DNA from: JALZEG01 sp035942255
GTDB lineage: Bacteria; Actinomycetota; CADDZG01; WHSQ01
Length of the DNA: 64,000 bases
Direction: 5' to 3'
Assembly: GCA_035942255.1 (NCBI GenBank)
Contig: DASZDG010000002.1
Coordinates: 1 to 64,000 of the forward strand
The translations under genes and the position numbers were made by a program. Below are positions 41,724-48,825 of this stretch, one piece after another. The first letter of the stretch is position 1. Every line of letters begins with the position of its first letter. The notes beneath the pieces are model-generated. The model had not been told where the DNA came from. It saw nothing but the letters and a program-made list of their open reading frames with translations, and searched no databases.

Positions 41724-42806
41724 GTGAGAGGACGTAAGTACATCTCCCGAGCGCGCGTCGGCTCGGCGAGGCGCCCGAACCGAGCGGCCCGCGGGACGGC
41801 CGCCGCCCTCCTCCTCGTGACGAGCGCCGTGACGGTGCTTGGTGGCGTCGCCGCCTCCGAGGAGACGCCCGAGGACCTCAGGGCCCGGATGGCCGACATC
41901 CAGGCCGACCTCGACGCGACCACCCAGGAGCTCGAGGACCTCCACGCGGACGAGGAGCGGCTCGAGAGCGAGCTGCAGGTGATCGAGACGAAGATCTCAA
42001 CGCTGAAGAAGCGGGAGAAGAGGCTCACGAGCGTGGTCGCGGAGAGGGCCGACGAGCTGTACCGGTCGGGCTCGACGGGGATGGTCGAGATGCTGATGAA
42101 CTCCGAGAGCATCGCCGAGCTGTCCGACAAGGCCGAGATCCTGTCGCGGGCCTCCCTCGGCGATACCAGCGCGTTCGTCGAGATGGCGCGGACCCAGGAC
42201 GAGCTCGCCCTTTACAGCCGCCAGCTCGCGGAGAAGCAGGAGACGCTCGCGGCGACGGAGGAGAGGAAGCAGGCCGCAGCGGAACGGCTCCAGGCACAGT
42301 TCGACGCGGTGGCGGCCGATTACGCGGCGCTGCAGCGCGAGCTCGCACGGGTCGAGCCCGTCTCTTCGGCCCCCGCGCCCGCTCCCGTCTCCGCGACGTC
42401 GTCGATCCCGTCGACGAACGGGAAGGCATGCCCCGTCGGCCAGCCGCACTCGTTCATCGACAGCTGGGGGTACCCGCGTTCCGGCGGGCGTTCGCACGAG
42501 GGCGTCGACATCATGGCGTCGTACGGAACGCCGGTCTACGCGATCGTGTCGGGCACGATCACGTACGCGGGATACGGCGACAGCGCGGGCAACTGGCAGA
42601 TCCTCTCCGGCAGCGACGGCAACGCGTACTGGTACATGCACAACCAGAGCAACATCGTGACCGGTGGCTCCGTGAAGGCCGGCCAGCAGATAGCGACCGT
42701 CGGCGACACCGGCAACGCGAGCGGCGTCCCGCACCTCCACTTCGAGTACCACCCCGGCGGCGGCGGACCCGTCAACCCGTACCCCCTGGCGGCGGCGGTC
42801 TGCTGA
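41724..42806 (+). CDS. Secreted M23 peptidoglycan endopeptidase with coiled coil
   Basis: A 360-residue exported protein. A signal/anchor helix (about residues 25-43) is followed by a long coiled coil (about 48-215) like EnvC. The LytM domain at about 240-355 has the zinc ligands HEGVDIM and HLHFEYHP, so it should be an active endopeptidase rather than a degenerate activator. GTG 41724 has TAGGGT nine bases upstream. Its stop overlaps the CTG start proposed for the next gene. Confidence 0.9.
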   Translation: MRGRKYISRARVGSARRPNRAARGTAAALLLVTSAVTVLGGVAASEETPEDLRARMADIQADLDATTQELEDLHADEERLESELQVIETKISTLKKREKRLTSVVAERADELYRSGSTGMVEMLMNSESIAELSDKAEILSRASLGDTSAFVEMARTQDELALYSRQLAEKQETLAATEERKQAAAERLQAQFDAVAADYAALQRELARVEPVSSAPAPAPVSATSSIPSTNGKACPVGQPHSFIDSWGYPRSGGRSHEGVDIMASYGTPVYAIVSGTITYAGYGDSAGNWQILSGSDGNAYWYMHNQSNIVTGGSVKAGQQIATVGDTGNASGVPHLHFEYHPGGGGPVNPYPLAAAVC

Positions 42807-43639
42807 CGCACGCACCTCTCGCAATAACCGTCGCGGCGGTGGGCGCGGAGCTCACGCTCGAGCAGCAGCCGAACCTTCCCGTCACACCCGAGCTCCTTGC
42901 TAGAGACGCCGCGGCCTGCGCCGCCGCGGGCGCGTCGATCTACCACCTGCACGTGCGCGACGCCGCCGCAAGCCCGACGATGGCGCTTGAGAGCTTCCGG
43001 GCCGCGCGCGACGCGATCGAAGGGGCGACCGACCTGATCGTGCAGTTCACGACCGGCGGCGCGGTCACCGACCCCGAGGAGGCGCGCCTCGCACCGCTCG
43101 ACCTCCGGCCCGAGATGGCGACGCTGACGACCGGAACGGTCAACTTCGGCGACGGCGTCTTCTCGAACCCGGTCCCGCTCGTGACCCGTCTCTACCGGCG
43201 GATGATCGACAACGGGGTGCTGCCGGAGTACGAGATCTTCGACGCCGGGATGATCGCGACCGCGACGCGCCTGCGCGACGAGCTCGGTGCGCGTCACCAC
43301 CCCCACTTCGACTTCGTCCTCGGCGTCCCCGGCGCGTTGCCCGCATGGGAGGACGCGCTGCCGTTCCTCGTGCGCCACCTTCCCGACGCGGCGACGTGGA
43401 GCGCGACCGGGATCGGACGGGGTCACCTCGCGGTCGCGGAGCAGACGATCACGCTCGGCGGGCACGTACGAACCGGCTTCGAGGACGTCCTGTACTTCGC
43501 GAAGGGCCAGCTGGCGGTTTCGAACGCGCAGCTCGTCGAGCGCGTGGCGGACATGGCGCGGCGCGCGGGACGCAGCCTCGCAACACCCGCCGAGGCGCGG
43601 GCGATGCTCGGCCTCGGCCCCCGGGCCGCGATACCCTGA
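42803..43639 (+). CDS. BKACE (beta-keto acid cleavage) family enzyme
   Basis: A 278-residue TIM-barrel protein of the DUF849 family, which condenses a beta-keto acid with acetyl-CoA and cleaves it. It has EQQPNLPVTPELLARDAAAC, the zinc motif YHLHVRD, LIVQFTTGGA and the late GHVRTGFEDVLYFAKGQLAVSNAQLV. The first strand (APLAITVAAVGAE) lies upstream of any ATG, GTG or TTG in frame. The best start is CTG 42803, which overlaps the previous stop as CTGA, paralleling the ATGA and GTGA couplings seen elsewhere. The alternative, GTG within AAVGAEL, would remove the first strand. Confidence 0.75.
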   Translation: MTHAPLAITVAAVGAELTLEQQPNLPVTPELLARDAAACAAAGASIYHLHVRDAAASPTMALESFRAARDAIEGATDLIVQFTTGGAVTDPEEARLAPLDLRPEMATLTTGTVNFGDGVFSNPVPLVTRLYRRMIDNGVLPEYEIFDAGMIATATRLRDELGARHHPHFDFVLGVPGALPAWEDALPFLVRHLPDAATWSATGIGRGHLAVAEQTITLGGHVRTGFEDVLYFAKGQLAVSNAQLVERVADMARRAGRSLATPAEARAMLGLGPRAAIP

Positions 43640-43643
43640 CCTC

Positions 43644-44189
43644 ATGACCGACCCCAAGCGCCGCCTCGTCGAACGGATCGCGGACGAGGGCTACCTCAGC
43701 GGCCTTGGCGAGAAGGCCCTCGAGGACCTGCGCGCGATGCGCGACGAGTGCAAGGAGGCCGAGACCGAGCTCTCGTTCGAGCGCCGGCTCGCACAGGCGC
43801 GTATCGACATCCTTTCCGCGGAGCTCGACCGCCGCAGCGGGGGAGGAAGCTCCGAGGACCTGATGTCGCGGCTCCCGCAGATCCTCGCCGCCGAAGAGCG
43901 TCGCCCGGGAGAGCAGCCGCTGCCGAGCCGGGCGCCGGACTTCTCGGTGCCGCGCAACGCGGACATCCCGCGGCGGCGGATCGAGGAGATCGTCGGAGAG
44001 CAGACGCTGTCGCGGCTCCCGACGTTGCCGGACGAAGAGGTCAAGAAGATCCTCGCGTCGCTCGCGGAGCACGAGAAGTCGTTGTCGGTCCGCCGCCGGA
44101 AGGTCCAGGAGATCATGGACACCGTGCAGGCCGAGATCGTCCGCCGTTACGTCAGCGGCGAAGCGGACCCCACCGCCGCTCTCGGCTGA
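43644..44189 (+). CDS. rsiG: RsiG-like c-di-GMP-binding coiled-coil protein, probable anti-sigma factor
   Basis: A 181-residue, highly helical protein. It contains E(X)3S(X)2R(X)3Q(X)3D twice: E40-S44-R47-Q51-D55 and E144-S148-R151-Q155-D159. This is the published c-di-GMP signature of Streptomyces RsiG, which with c-di-GMP sequesters the sigma factor WhiG. The two motifs sit in two long helices separated by about 85 residues with a Pro-rich middle, as in RsiG. ATG 43644 has TACCCT six bases upstream, so it is probably leaderless. The whiG gene is not in the window. The anti-sigma role is inferred from the motif. Confidence 0.8.
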   Translation: MTDPKRRLVERIADEGYLSGLGEKALEDLRAMRDECKEAETELSFERRLAQARIDILSAELDRRSGGGSSEDLMSRLPQILAAEERRPGEQPLPSRAPDFSVPRNADIPRRRIEEIVGEQTLSRLPTLPDEEVKKILASLAEHEKSLSVRRRKVQEIMDTVQAEIVRRYVSGEADPTAALG

Positions 44190-44210
44190 CCGGAGGGCGC
44201 CGCCGCGGCC

Positions 44211-44969
44211 CTAGTGGCCGTGCTTCTTGTGGCCCTTGCCCTTGCCGCCCCCGTTGCCGTTGTCGTGGGCGTGCTTGGAGTGGCCGTTCGCCTTACCGTT
44301 GGAGTGCCCGGCGCCCTTCTTCTCCTTGACCGGCTTCCACGTCGTCGGCTCGTCCTTCGGCTTGCTCGACTCCTCCGCGGCGCCGCGTGCGTATATCGGC
44401 GCGGGGTCGGCCTTGCGACCGTGGCCCTTGCCGTTGCCGGCGTGCTTCGGGGGCTTCGCGGGCTTCGGCTTCTTGCCGTGGTTGTCGTGCTTGTCGTGGC
44501 CGTAGGCGTTCCCATAGGGCGGGCCGTCGGCCGTCTCGGTCTCGTCGGCCGCCTCGCGAGGCGTGAACGCCACGACCTCGGGGGGAGGCTCCGGTGCGCG
44601 CCGGCGAGGCTTCTCTTTCTTCTCCTTCTTCTCCGGGGGCCCGTCGTCCGCCGGTGCGCCGGGAGTGACGCGCGGAGCCGGCGCCGGAACCGCCGGCGCG
44701 TCGGCGCGGGCGAATGTCTCACGGACGATCTGCTCGATGGGGTCGCCGGGCTCGCCCGGCGCAACCGCGGGTGCGGGCAGGCGGATCGCCCTCGTCCCGC
44801 CGCCGCGCGCCGGCGCGGCGGGCTCGATGCGTCCGGTCGCGAGACCCTGCAACCCCGCCTGCTCCGCGAGGGAGGAGAACGCGAGCAAGCTCCCCGCAGC
44901 TACTGCCGCGAGGCTGCTTCCTACGATCGTGGCCAGGTTCGGCCGGCGCTCTCTGAGGTGTCTGCTCAC
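44211..44969 (-). CDS. Secreted or anchored low-complexity His/Lys/Gly-rich protein
   Basis: A 252-residue protein. GTG 44969 gives a short basic start (VSRHLRERRP) followed by a hydrophobic segment (about residues 13-33). The rest is Pro/Ala-rich and then a C-terminal region of about 90 residues dominated by His, Lys, Gly and Asn (GHDKHDNHGKK, KGKGHKKHGH). The tail could bind metal or anionic polymers. No conserved domain is visible. The frame remains open upstream to 45125, but that extension contains CPICLVAAC and no better ribosome site. Confidence 0.55.
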   Translation of the reverse strand: MSRHLRERRPNLATIVGSSLAAVAAGSLLAFSSLAEQAGLQGLATGRIEPAAPARGGGTRAIRLPAPAVAPGEPGDPIEQIVRETFARADAPAVPAPAPRVTPGAPADDGPPEKKEKKEKPRRRAPEPPPEVVAFTPREAADETETADGPPYGNAYGHDKHDNHGKKPKPAKPPKHAGNGKGHGRKADPAPIYARGAAEESSKPKDEPTTWKPVKEKKGAGHSNGKANGHSKHAHDNGNGGGKGKGHKKHGH

Positions 44970-45120
44970 GGGCCTAAGGTTCTCCGCGGGATAGTGGATG
45001 CCTTCCCAGCGTATTTGCTCGATCACGCCGCGTATATGCGCGCGAGGTTCTCGACTACATGCCGCTACAAGACATATCGGACAGTCAGGGATCCTTCTTA
45101 ACACGTCGATCAAGCCTGCT

Positions 45121-45149
45121 TGCAACTGTTATGCAGTCGTGCTATAGCT
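45121..45149 (+). promoter_or_regulatory. Sigma-70-type promoter of the XRE regulator
   Basis: TTGCAA (45121-45126) and TATAGC (45144-45149) are separated by exactly 17 bases. The predicted transcript would begin about 40 bases before the TTG start of the regulator gene. Confidence 0.65.
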
Positions 45150-45195
45150 GTTAGCAGGACGGAAGGGCGACGACGCCTCGGCGGGAGGACGGATC

Positions 45196-45594
45196 TTGGC
45201 CAGTCGGATGAAGCTGGGCGAGCTCGGAGCCTTCATCCGCGAGCAGAGGCGGGCGAGCAGGCTCTCGCTGCGCAAGCTCTCGGACCTCGCCGGGATCTCG
45301 AACCCCTACCTGTCCCAGATCGAGCGGGGGCTGCGCAAGCCGTCCGCGGAGATCCTGCAGGCGATCGCCAAGGCGCTGCGGATCTCGGCGGAGACGCTGT
45401 ACGTGCAGGCCGGGATCCTCGACGACGAGCGGGAGCACGACCTCGTCGCCGAGATCCTGAAGGACGGCTCGATCAACGAGCGTCAGAAGCAGGTGCTGAT
45501 CGACATCTACCGCTCGTTCCTCGAGCAGCAAGGCGATCCCGAGGGAGCGCCGCGGACGGTCGAGGACGTGGTCGAGCAGGAAAGGAAGAGCTGA
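45196..45594 (+). CDS. XRE-family transcriptional regulator
   Basis: A 132-residue regulator with an N-terminal helix-turn-helix (LGAFIREQRRASRLSLRKLSDLAGISNPYLSQIERGLRKPSAEILQAIAKAL, in segments) followed by a C-terminal helical part (LYVQAGILDD, LIDIYRSFLEQ). Close relatives occur across Actinobacteria directly upstream of heparin-binding-haemagglutinin-like genes (in Mycobacterium tuberculosis Rv0474 precedes hbhA), and the same order is seen here. TTG 45196 has GGGAGG seven bases upstream; ATG at codon 5 is an alternative. Confidence 0.88.
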   Translation: MASRMKLGELGAFIREQRRASRLSLRKLSDLAGISNPYLSQIERGLRKPSAEILQAIAKALRISAETLYVQAGILDDEREHDLVAEILKDGSINERQKQVLIDIYRSFLEQQGDPEGAPRTVEDVVEQERKS

Positions 45595-45718
45595 GGAACA
45601 AGGCCTGACGGGATTCGGAGCGCCCCTATCTTCACCCCCCCACCCGGCGCCGGCCCCCCGAGCGGATCCCGCCGGGGGCCCGGCGAGCTCCGACTCCCGT
45701 CACCTATTGACCCCGGCG

Positions 45719-45790
45719 CGCGGCCGTCGCCGAAGGCGACGAAGCCGAGGACCGGTGAATCCGCACAGGACGGGATCGCTTGCGTAAGGC
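45719..45790 (+). repeat. Dispersed palindromic repeat, copy B
   Basis: This copy begins with the hairpin CGTCGCCGAAGGCGACG and continues through GAATCCGCACAGGACGGGAT to CGCTTGCG. The right arm of the second hairpin is lost (GTAAGGC instead of ATCCCGT). It is followed head-to-tail by copy C with a period of about 69 bases. Confidence 0.75.
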
Positions 45791-45864
45791 AACCGTCGCC
45801 GGAAGGCGACGACGCCAAGCGCCGAGGGATCGCCATAGGACGGGATCGCTTGCGATCCCGTTAG
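45791..45864 (+). repeat. Dispersed palindromic repeat, copy C
   Basis: This is a complete unit: first hairpin CGTCGCCGGAAGGCGACG, then ATAGGACGGGATCGCTTGCG leading into the perfect hairpin ACGGGATCGC-TT-GCGATCCCGT (45840-45861) and TTAG. It ends seven bases before the GAGGAGGT ribosome site of the HBHA-like gene, so in mRNA the hairpin would sit next to the ribosome site. Confidence 0.78.
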
Positions 45865-45879
45865 AGAGGAGGTCAAGAG

Positions 45880-46173
45880 ATGCACAGAACTCGAGAGGTG
45901 CTCTACGCCGTCGTCGGCGCAGGCGACTACACGATCGAGAAGGTCAAGGACGCCCGCAGGATCGTCGACCCGGCCCTCTACTCCGACTTCGTCGCCCGCG
46001 GCCGCGACATCTCAGGCCGCATCGGCAAGTCGGCCCCCACGCGCCGAGCGATCGATCGCACCCGCACCGCTCGATCGCAGGCCAAGGCCGCCGCGACCAG
46101 CGTCCGCAAGGCCGTGCAGGCCAACGCGACCGCGGCCCGCTCCGCCGCAGGCAAGGTGGCCCGCTCCGCCTAG
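45880..46173 (+). CDS. HBHA/phasin-like small helical protein
   Basis: A 97-residue protein. GEVLYAV-type opening (REVLYAVVGAGDYTIEKVKDA) resembles the first helix of heparin-binding haemagglutinin (GAADLALATVNEL). The C-terminal half is Ala/Arg/Lys-rich (RTARSQAKAAATSVRKA), comparable in charge to the Lys/Ala tail of HBHA, but the long central coiled coil is missing. ATG 45880 has GAGGAGGT at ideal spacing. The XRE regulator gene precedes it. It may bind DNA, lipid bodies or surface polysaccharide; homology to HBHA is suggestive only. Confidence 0.6.
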   Translation: MHRTREVLYAVVGAGDYTIEKVKDARRIVDPALYSDFVARGRDISGRIGKSAPTRRAIDRTRTARSQAKAAATSVRKAVQANATAARSAAGKVARSA

Positions 46174-46212
46174 CCCCACCACCCCAGGCTTCACGAACCA
46201 TCCATCCGTCTC

Positions 46213-46234
46213 GGGGACGGCTCCGGCCGTCCCC
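46213..46234 (+). terminator. Hairpin terminator after the HBHA-like gene
   Basis: GGGGACGGC (46213-46221) pairs with GCCGTCCCC (46226-46234) around TCCG and is followed by GTTTCG. It lies 40 bases after the stop of the HBHA-like gene. Confidence 0.7.
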
Positions 46235-46298
46235 GTTTCGCGTTCTGCCCCACGGGGCAACGTGGAACAACGAGAACCGGCGGCCTGTTGAGGGATAC

Positions 46299-47324
46299 GT
46301 GACCCAGACTGCGACCACGGACGTCCGCGTCCACACCGGCTCCGACGCCTTCGGGCTGCCCGCGTGGCCCGAGCTGCTCGCGCGCGACCCGGACCGGCAC
46401 GTCTTCGCCACGCCGGAGTGGAACCGCGTCTGGTGGGAGGAGTTCGCCGGCGACAAGGAGCTGGTGGTGCTGGAGGTCAGGCGGGACGACGCGACCCTTG
46501 CGATCCTCCCCCTGTACCGCAAGCACGAGGACGGCCGGAAGGTGCTCCGCTTCGTGGGCGGCATCGACCTCACCGATTACCTCGGCCCGATCTCCGCGGC
46601 CGACGACCGTCGCGACGCGGCCGGGGCGCTCGTGGAATGGCTCCACGAGGGCTCGGTGGACTGGGACGAGCTCGACGCGCACAACATGCCGGTCCCCCTC
46701 GGCTTCGCCGAGTTTCTCGTCGAGCGGGCCGACACGTGCGACTTCCGCTTCGCGCTCGACCAGGAGGAGACGGCCGCGGTGCTGCCCCTGCCGCCGGACT
46801 GGGAGGCATACCTCGCGAGCCTCGACTCCAAGGAACGCCACGAGCTGAAGCGCAAACGCCGCCGCCTCGCGCGGGACCATCCCGACGCGGTCTTCCGGAC
46901 GGCCACCGCCGAGACCCTCGAAGGCGACCTGAAGACGTTCGTCGACATGCACCGCGGGGCCGAGGGCCACAAGGGCCACTTCATGAAGCCCGAGGTCGCG
47001 ACGTTCTTCGAGCGCGTCGCACGGGCGTTCATGCCCCTGGGGTGGCTGCGCCTGGACTTCCTCGAGGTCGGGGGCCGCGCGCTCGCGTCCACGTTCGGCT
47101 TCGAGCTCGACGGAGTCTTCTACCTCTACAACTCGGCCTACGAGCCCGAGGCGGCGCGGCTGTCGCCGGGGCTCATGCTCGTGTCAGAGCTCGTGAAGGA
47201 GACGATCGACCGCGGGTTCGAGAAGTTCGACTTCCTGCGCGGCCCCGAACGCTACAAGTACCAGCTCGGCTCCCAGGCCGTCCCGCTCAACAACGTCCGG
47301 GTCATCCGCTCGCCCGGGATCTGA
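46299..47324 (+). CDS. FemAB/BioF2-like GNAT acyltransferase
   Basis: A 341-residue protein of the GNAT_acetyltr_6 (CelD/BioF2-like) type. Early residues FATPEWNRVWWEEFAGDKELVVL and LRFVGGIDLTDYLGPI are characteristic. The acyl-transfer core is at about residues 205-310 (FVDMHRGAEGHKGHF, ALASTFGFELDGVFYLYNSAYEPEAARLSPG), ending with FDFLRGPERYKYQLG. Relatives act on cell-surface polysaccharide or peptidoglycan precursors. GTG 46299 follows GAGGGA closely. It lies six bases before a glycosyltransferase gene and is probably co-transcribed with it. Confidence 0.82.
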   Translation: MTQTATTDVRVHTGSDAFGLPAWPELLARDPDRHVFATPEWNRVWWEEFAGDKELVVLEVRRDDATLAILPLYRKHEDGRKVLRFVGGIDLTDYLGPISAADDRRDAAGALVEWLHEGSVDWDELDAHNMPVPLGFAEFLVERADTCDFRFALDQEETAAVLPLPPDWEAYLASLDSKERHELKRKRRRLARDHPDAVFRTATAETLEGDLKTFVDMHRGAEGHKGHFMKPEVATFFERVARAFMPLGWLRLDFLEVGGRALASTFGFELDGVFYLYNSAYEPEAARLSPGLMLVSELVKETIDRGFEKFDFLRGPERYKYQLGSQAVPLNNVRVIRSPGI

Positions 47325-47329
47325 GCCCA

Positions 47330-48583
47330 GTGGAGCCCGGGATCCGGCGGCTGGCGGTCGTCGCCTACCACTCGTCGCCGCTGAGGTCCCCGGGTGACGG
47401 CGACTCCGGGGGGATGACCGTCTACGTCCGGGAGCTGGCCGAGGCCTTCGCCCGCCGCGGCATCCACACCGACGTCTTCACGCGGGCGGACGCGACGGGC
47501 CCCGCCGTGACCACGCTCGCCCCCGGCGTCAGGGTCGTCTCGATAGACGCGGGCCCCCGCTCGGCCGTCCCCAAGGAGCGCTTGATCGAGCACCTCGGCG
47601 AGTTCACCGGCGGCGTCCGTGCGTTCGCGCTCGGGCAGCGGCTGACCTACGACGTCGTCCACTCCCACTACTGGCAGTCGGGGATCGCCGGGATCACGCT
47701 GGCCCGCGGCTGGGACGTCCCCCTCGTCCACTCGCACCACACTTTGGGGAAGGTGAAGAACCGGTACCTGGCACCCGGGGACGAGCCCGAGCCGCGCGTG
47801 CGCCTCGACGGCGAGGCGAGGGTGATCGAGGCCGCCGACGTGCTCGTCGCGAGCACCGACGACGAGTGGAAACAGCTCGCCTGCCTCTACGGCGCGTCGC
47901 ACGACAAGCTGAAGACCCTCCACCCGGGCGTCGACCACGGATCGTTCTCCCCCGGCCCCCAGGGCGAGGCGCGGGCTGCCCTCGGGCTCGGCGACGGCGC
48001 GGTCATGCTCTACGCGGGGCGCATCCAGCGGCTGAAGGGCATCGAGCTCGCGATCCGTGCGGCCGACGAGCTGCGGTCCGCGCTCGAGCGCCCGCTGACA
48101 CTGTTGATCGCCGGCGGCGCGAGCGGGCCGGCCGGTGCGATCGAGGTCGCGCGCCTGCGCGCGCTGGTGGACGAGCTGGGGCTGGACGACGTCGTTCGGT
48201 TCGTCGGCGCCGTCCCTCATCCTGAGCTTCCGGTCTACTACCGCGCGGCCGACGTGCTCGTCGTGTGCTCGCACTCGGAGTCGTTCGGCCTCACCGCGCT
48301 CGAGGCGCACTCCTGTGGCACGCCCGTCGTCGGCACCCCCGTCGGAGGCCTCTCGCACGTCGTCGCAGACGGACGCTCCGGGTTCCTCGTCGACACGCGC
48401 GACCCTGCCGTGTTCGCCGCGCGTTTGAAGACCGTGCTCGCCGACGACCTGCTGCGCGAACGCTTCGGCGCCGCGGCGATCGAGTCCGCCGCAGCGTTCT
48501 CGTGGGATCGGACGGCGGTGTCGTTGCAGGAGTTGTACGAGTGCCTCGTGCGGGAGAAGTCACCCGAAGCATGCACTTGCTAG
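47330..48583 (+). CDS. GT4 glycosyltransferase, MshA-like
   Basis: A 417-residue GT-B enzyme. The start VVAYHSSPLRSPGDGDSGGMTVYVRELAEAFARRG (in segments) strongly resembles MshA, which adds GlcNAc to inositol-3-phosphate in mycothiol synthesis. HSHYWQSGIAG, HTLGKVKN and the nucleotide-sugar site CSHSESFGLTALEAHSCGTPVVG follow. Other GT4 enzymes such as sucrose-phosphate synthase share these features. Without mshB, mshC or mshD nearby, MshA itself is not certain. GTG 47330 lacks a ribosome site, so it may depend on coupling with the gene upstream. Confidence 0.78.
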   Translation: MEPGIRRLAVVAYHSSPLRSPGDGDSGGMTVYVRELAEAFARRGIHTDVFTRADATGPAVTTLAPGVRVVSIDAGPRSAVPKERLIEHLGEFTGGVRAFALGQRLTYDVVHSHYWQSGIAGITLARGWDVPLVHSHHTLGKVKNRYLAPGDEPEPRVRLDGEARVIEAADVLVASTDDEWKQLACLYGASHDKLKTLHPGVDHGSFSPGPQGEARAALGLGDGAVMLYAGRIQRLKGIELAIRAADELRSALERPLTLLIAGGASGPAGAIEVARLRALVDELGLDDVVRFVGAVPHPELPVYYRAADVLVVCSHSESFGLTALEAHSCGTPVVGTPVGGLSHVVADGRSGFLVDTRDPAVFAARLKTVLADDLLRERFGAAAIESAAAFSWDRTAVSLQELYECLVREKSPEACTC

Positions 48584-48652
48584 CCACACCGCGAATTTTT
48601 CTCGCACCGCGCTGACCAGCATCTTTAACTGTCTACCAGGGGTTTCGCGTTG

Positions 48653-48681
48653 TTGACGCGATCAGGTGCCGTCGCTATCTT
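48653..48681 (+). promoter_or_regulatory. Sigma-70 promoter with no protein gene downstream
   Basis: TTGACG (48653-48658), a 17-base spacer and TATCTT (48676-48681) make one of the best promoters in the window. The predicted start at about 48688 coincides with the first base of a stem in the downstream structured region. Confidence 0.65.
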
Positions 48682-48687
48682 CTCGCA

Positions 48688-48825
48688 GTCCCGAGCGGCC
48701 GGAAGGGCTCGCCCGGAAGGTCGCCCGGGACATGAAGGCCCCAAAAGTCCGAGGCCGTTCTGGCATCGCCGTGTGTGGGGAAGTACACGGGGAAGCGAGA
48801 CCAGCTGAGGTTTTTGGGGCCTACT
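48688..48825 (+). ncRNA. Candidate structured small RNA
   Basis: No supported protein lies downstream of the promoter at 48653. The transcript would form two domains. The 5' domain is closed by GTCCCG (48688-48693) with CGGGAC (48726-48731). The 3' domain is closed by an 11-bp stem AGGCCCCAAAA (48736-48746) with TTTTGGGGCCT (48812-48822), and contains CTGG/CCAG and a CCGTGT/ACACGG hairpin. It lies antisense to the 3' flank of the proline dehydrogenase transcript. It does not match SRP RNA, 6S RNA or the riboswitches I can recall. A terminator T tract is lacking. Confidence 0.5.

Noticed and set aside
48688..48825. Structured region as SRP RNA, 6S RNA, ydaO or glycine riboswitch
   Set aside because: The conserved loops and cores of those RNAs were not found, so it is reported only as an unclassified candidate.
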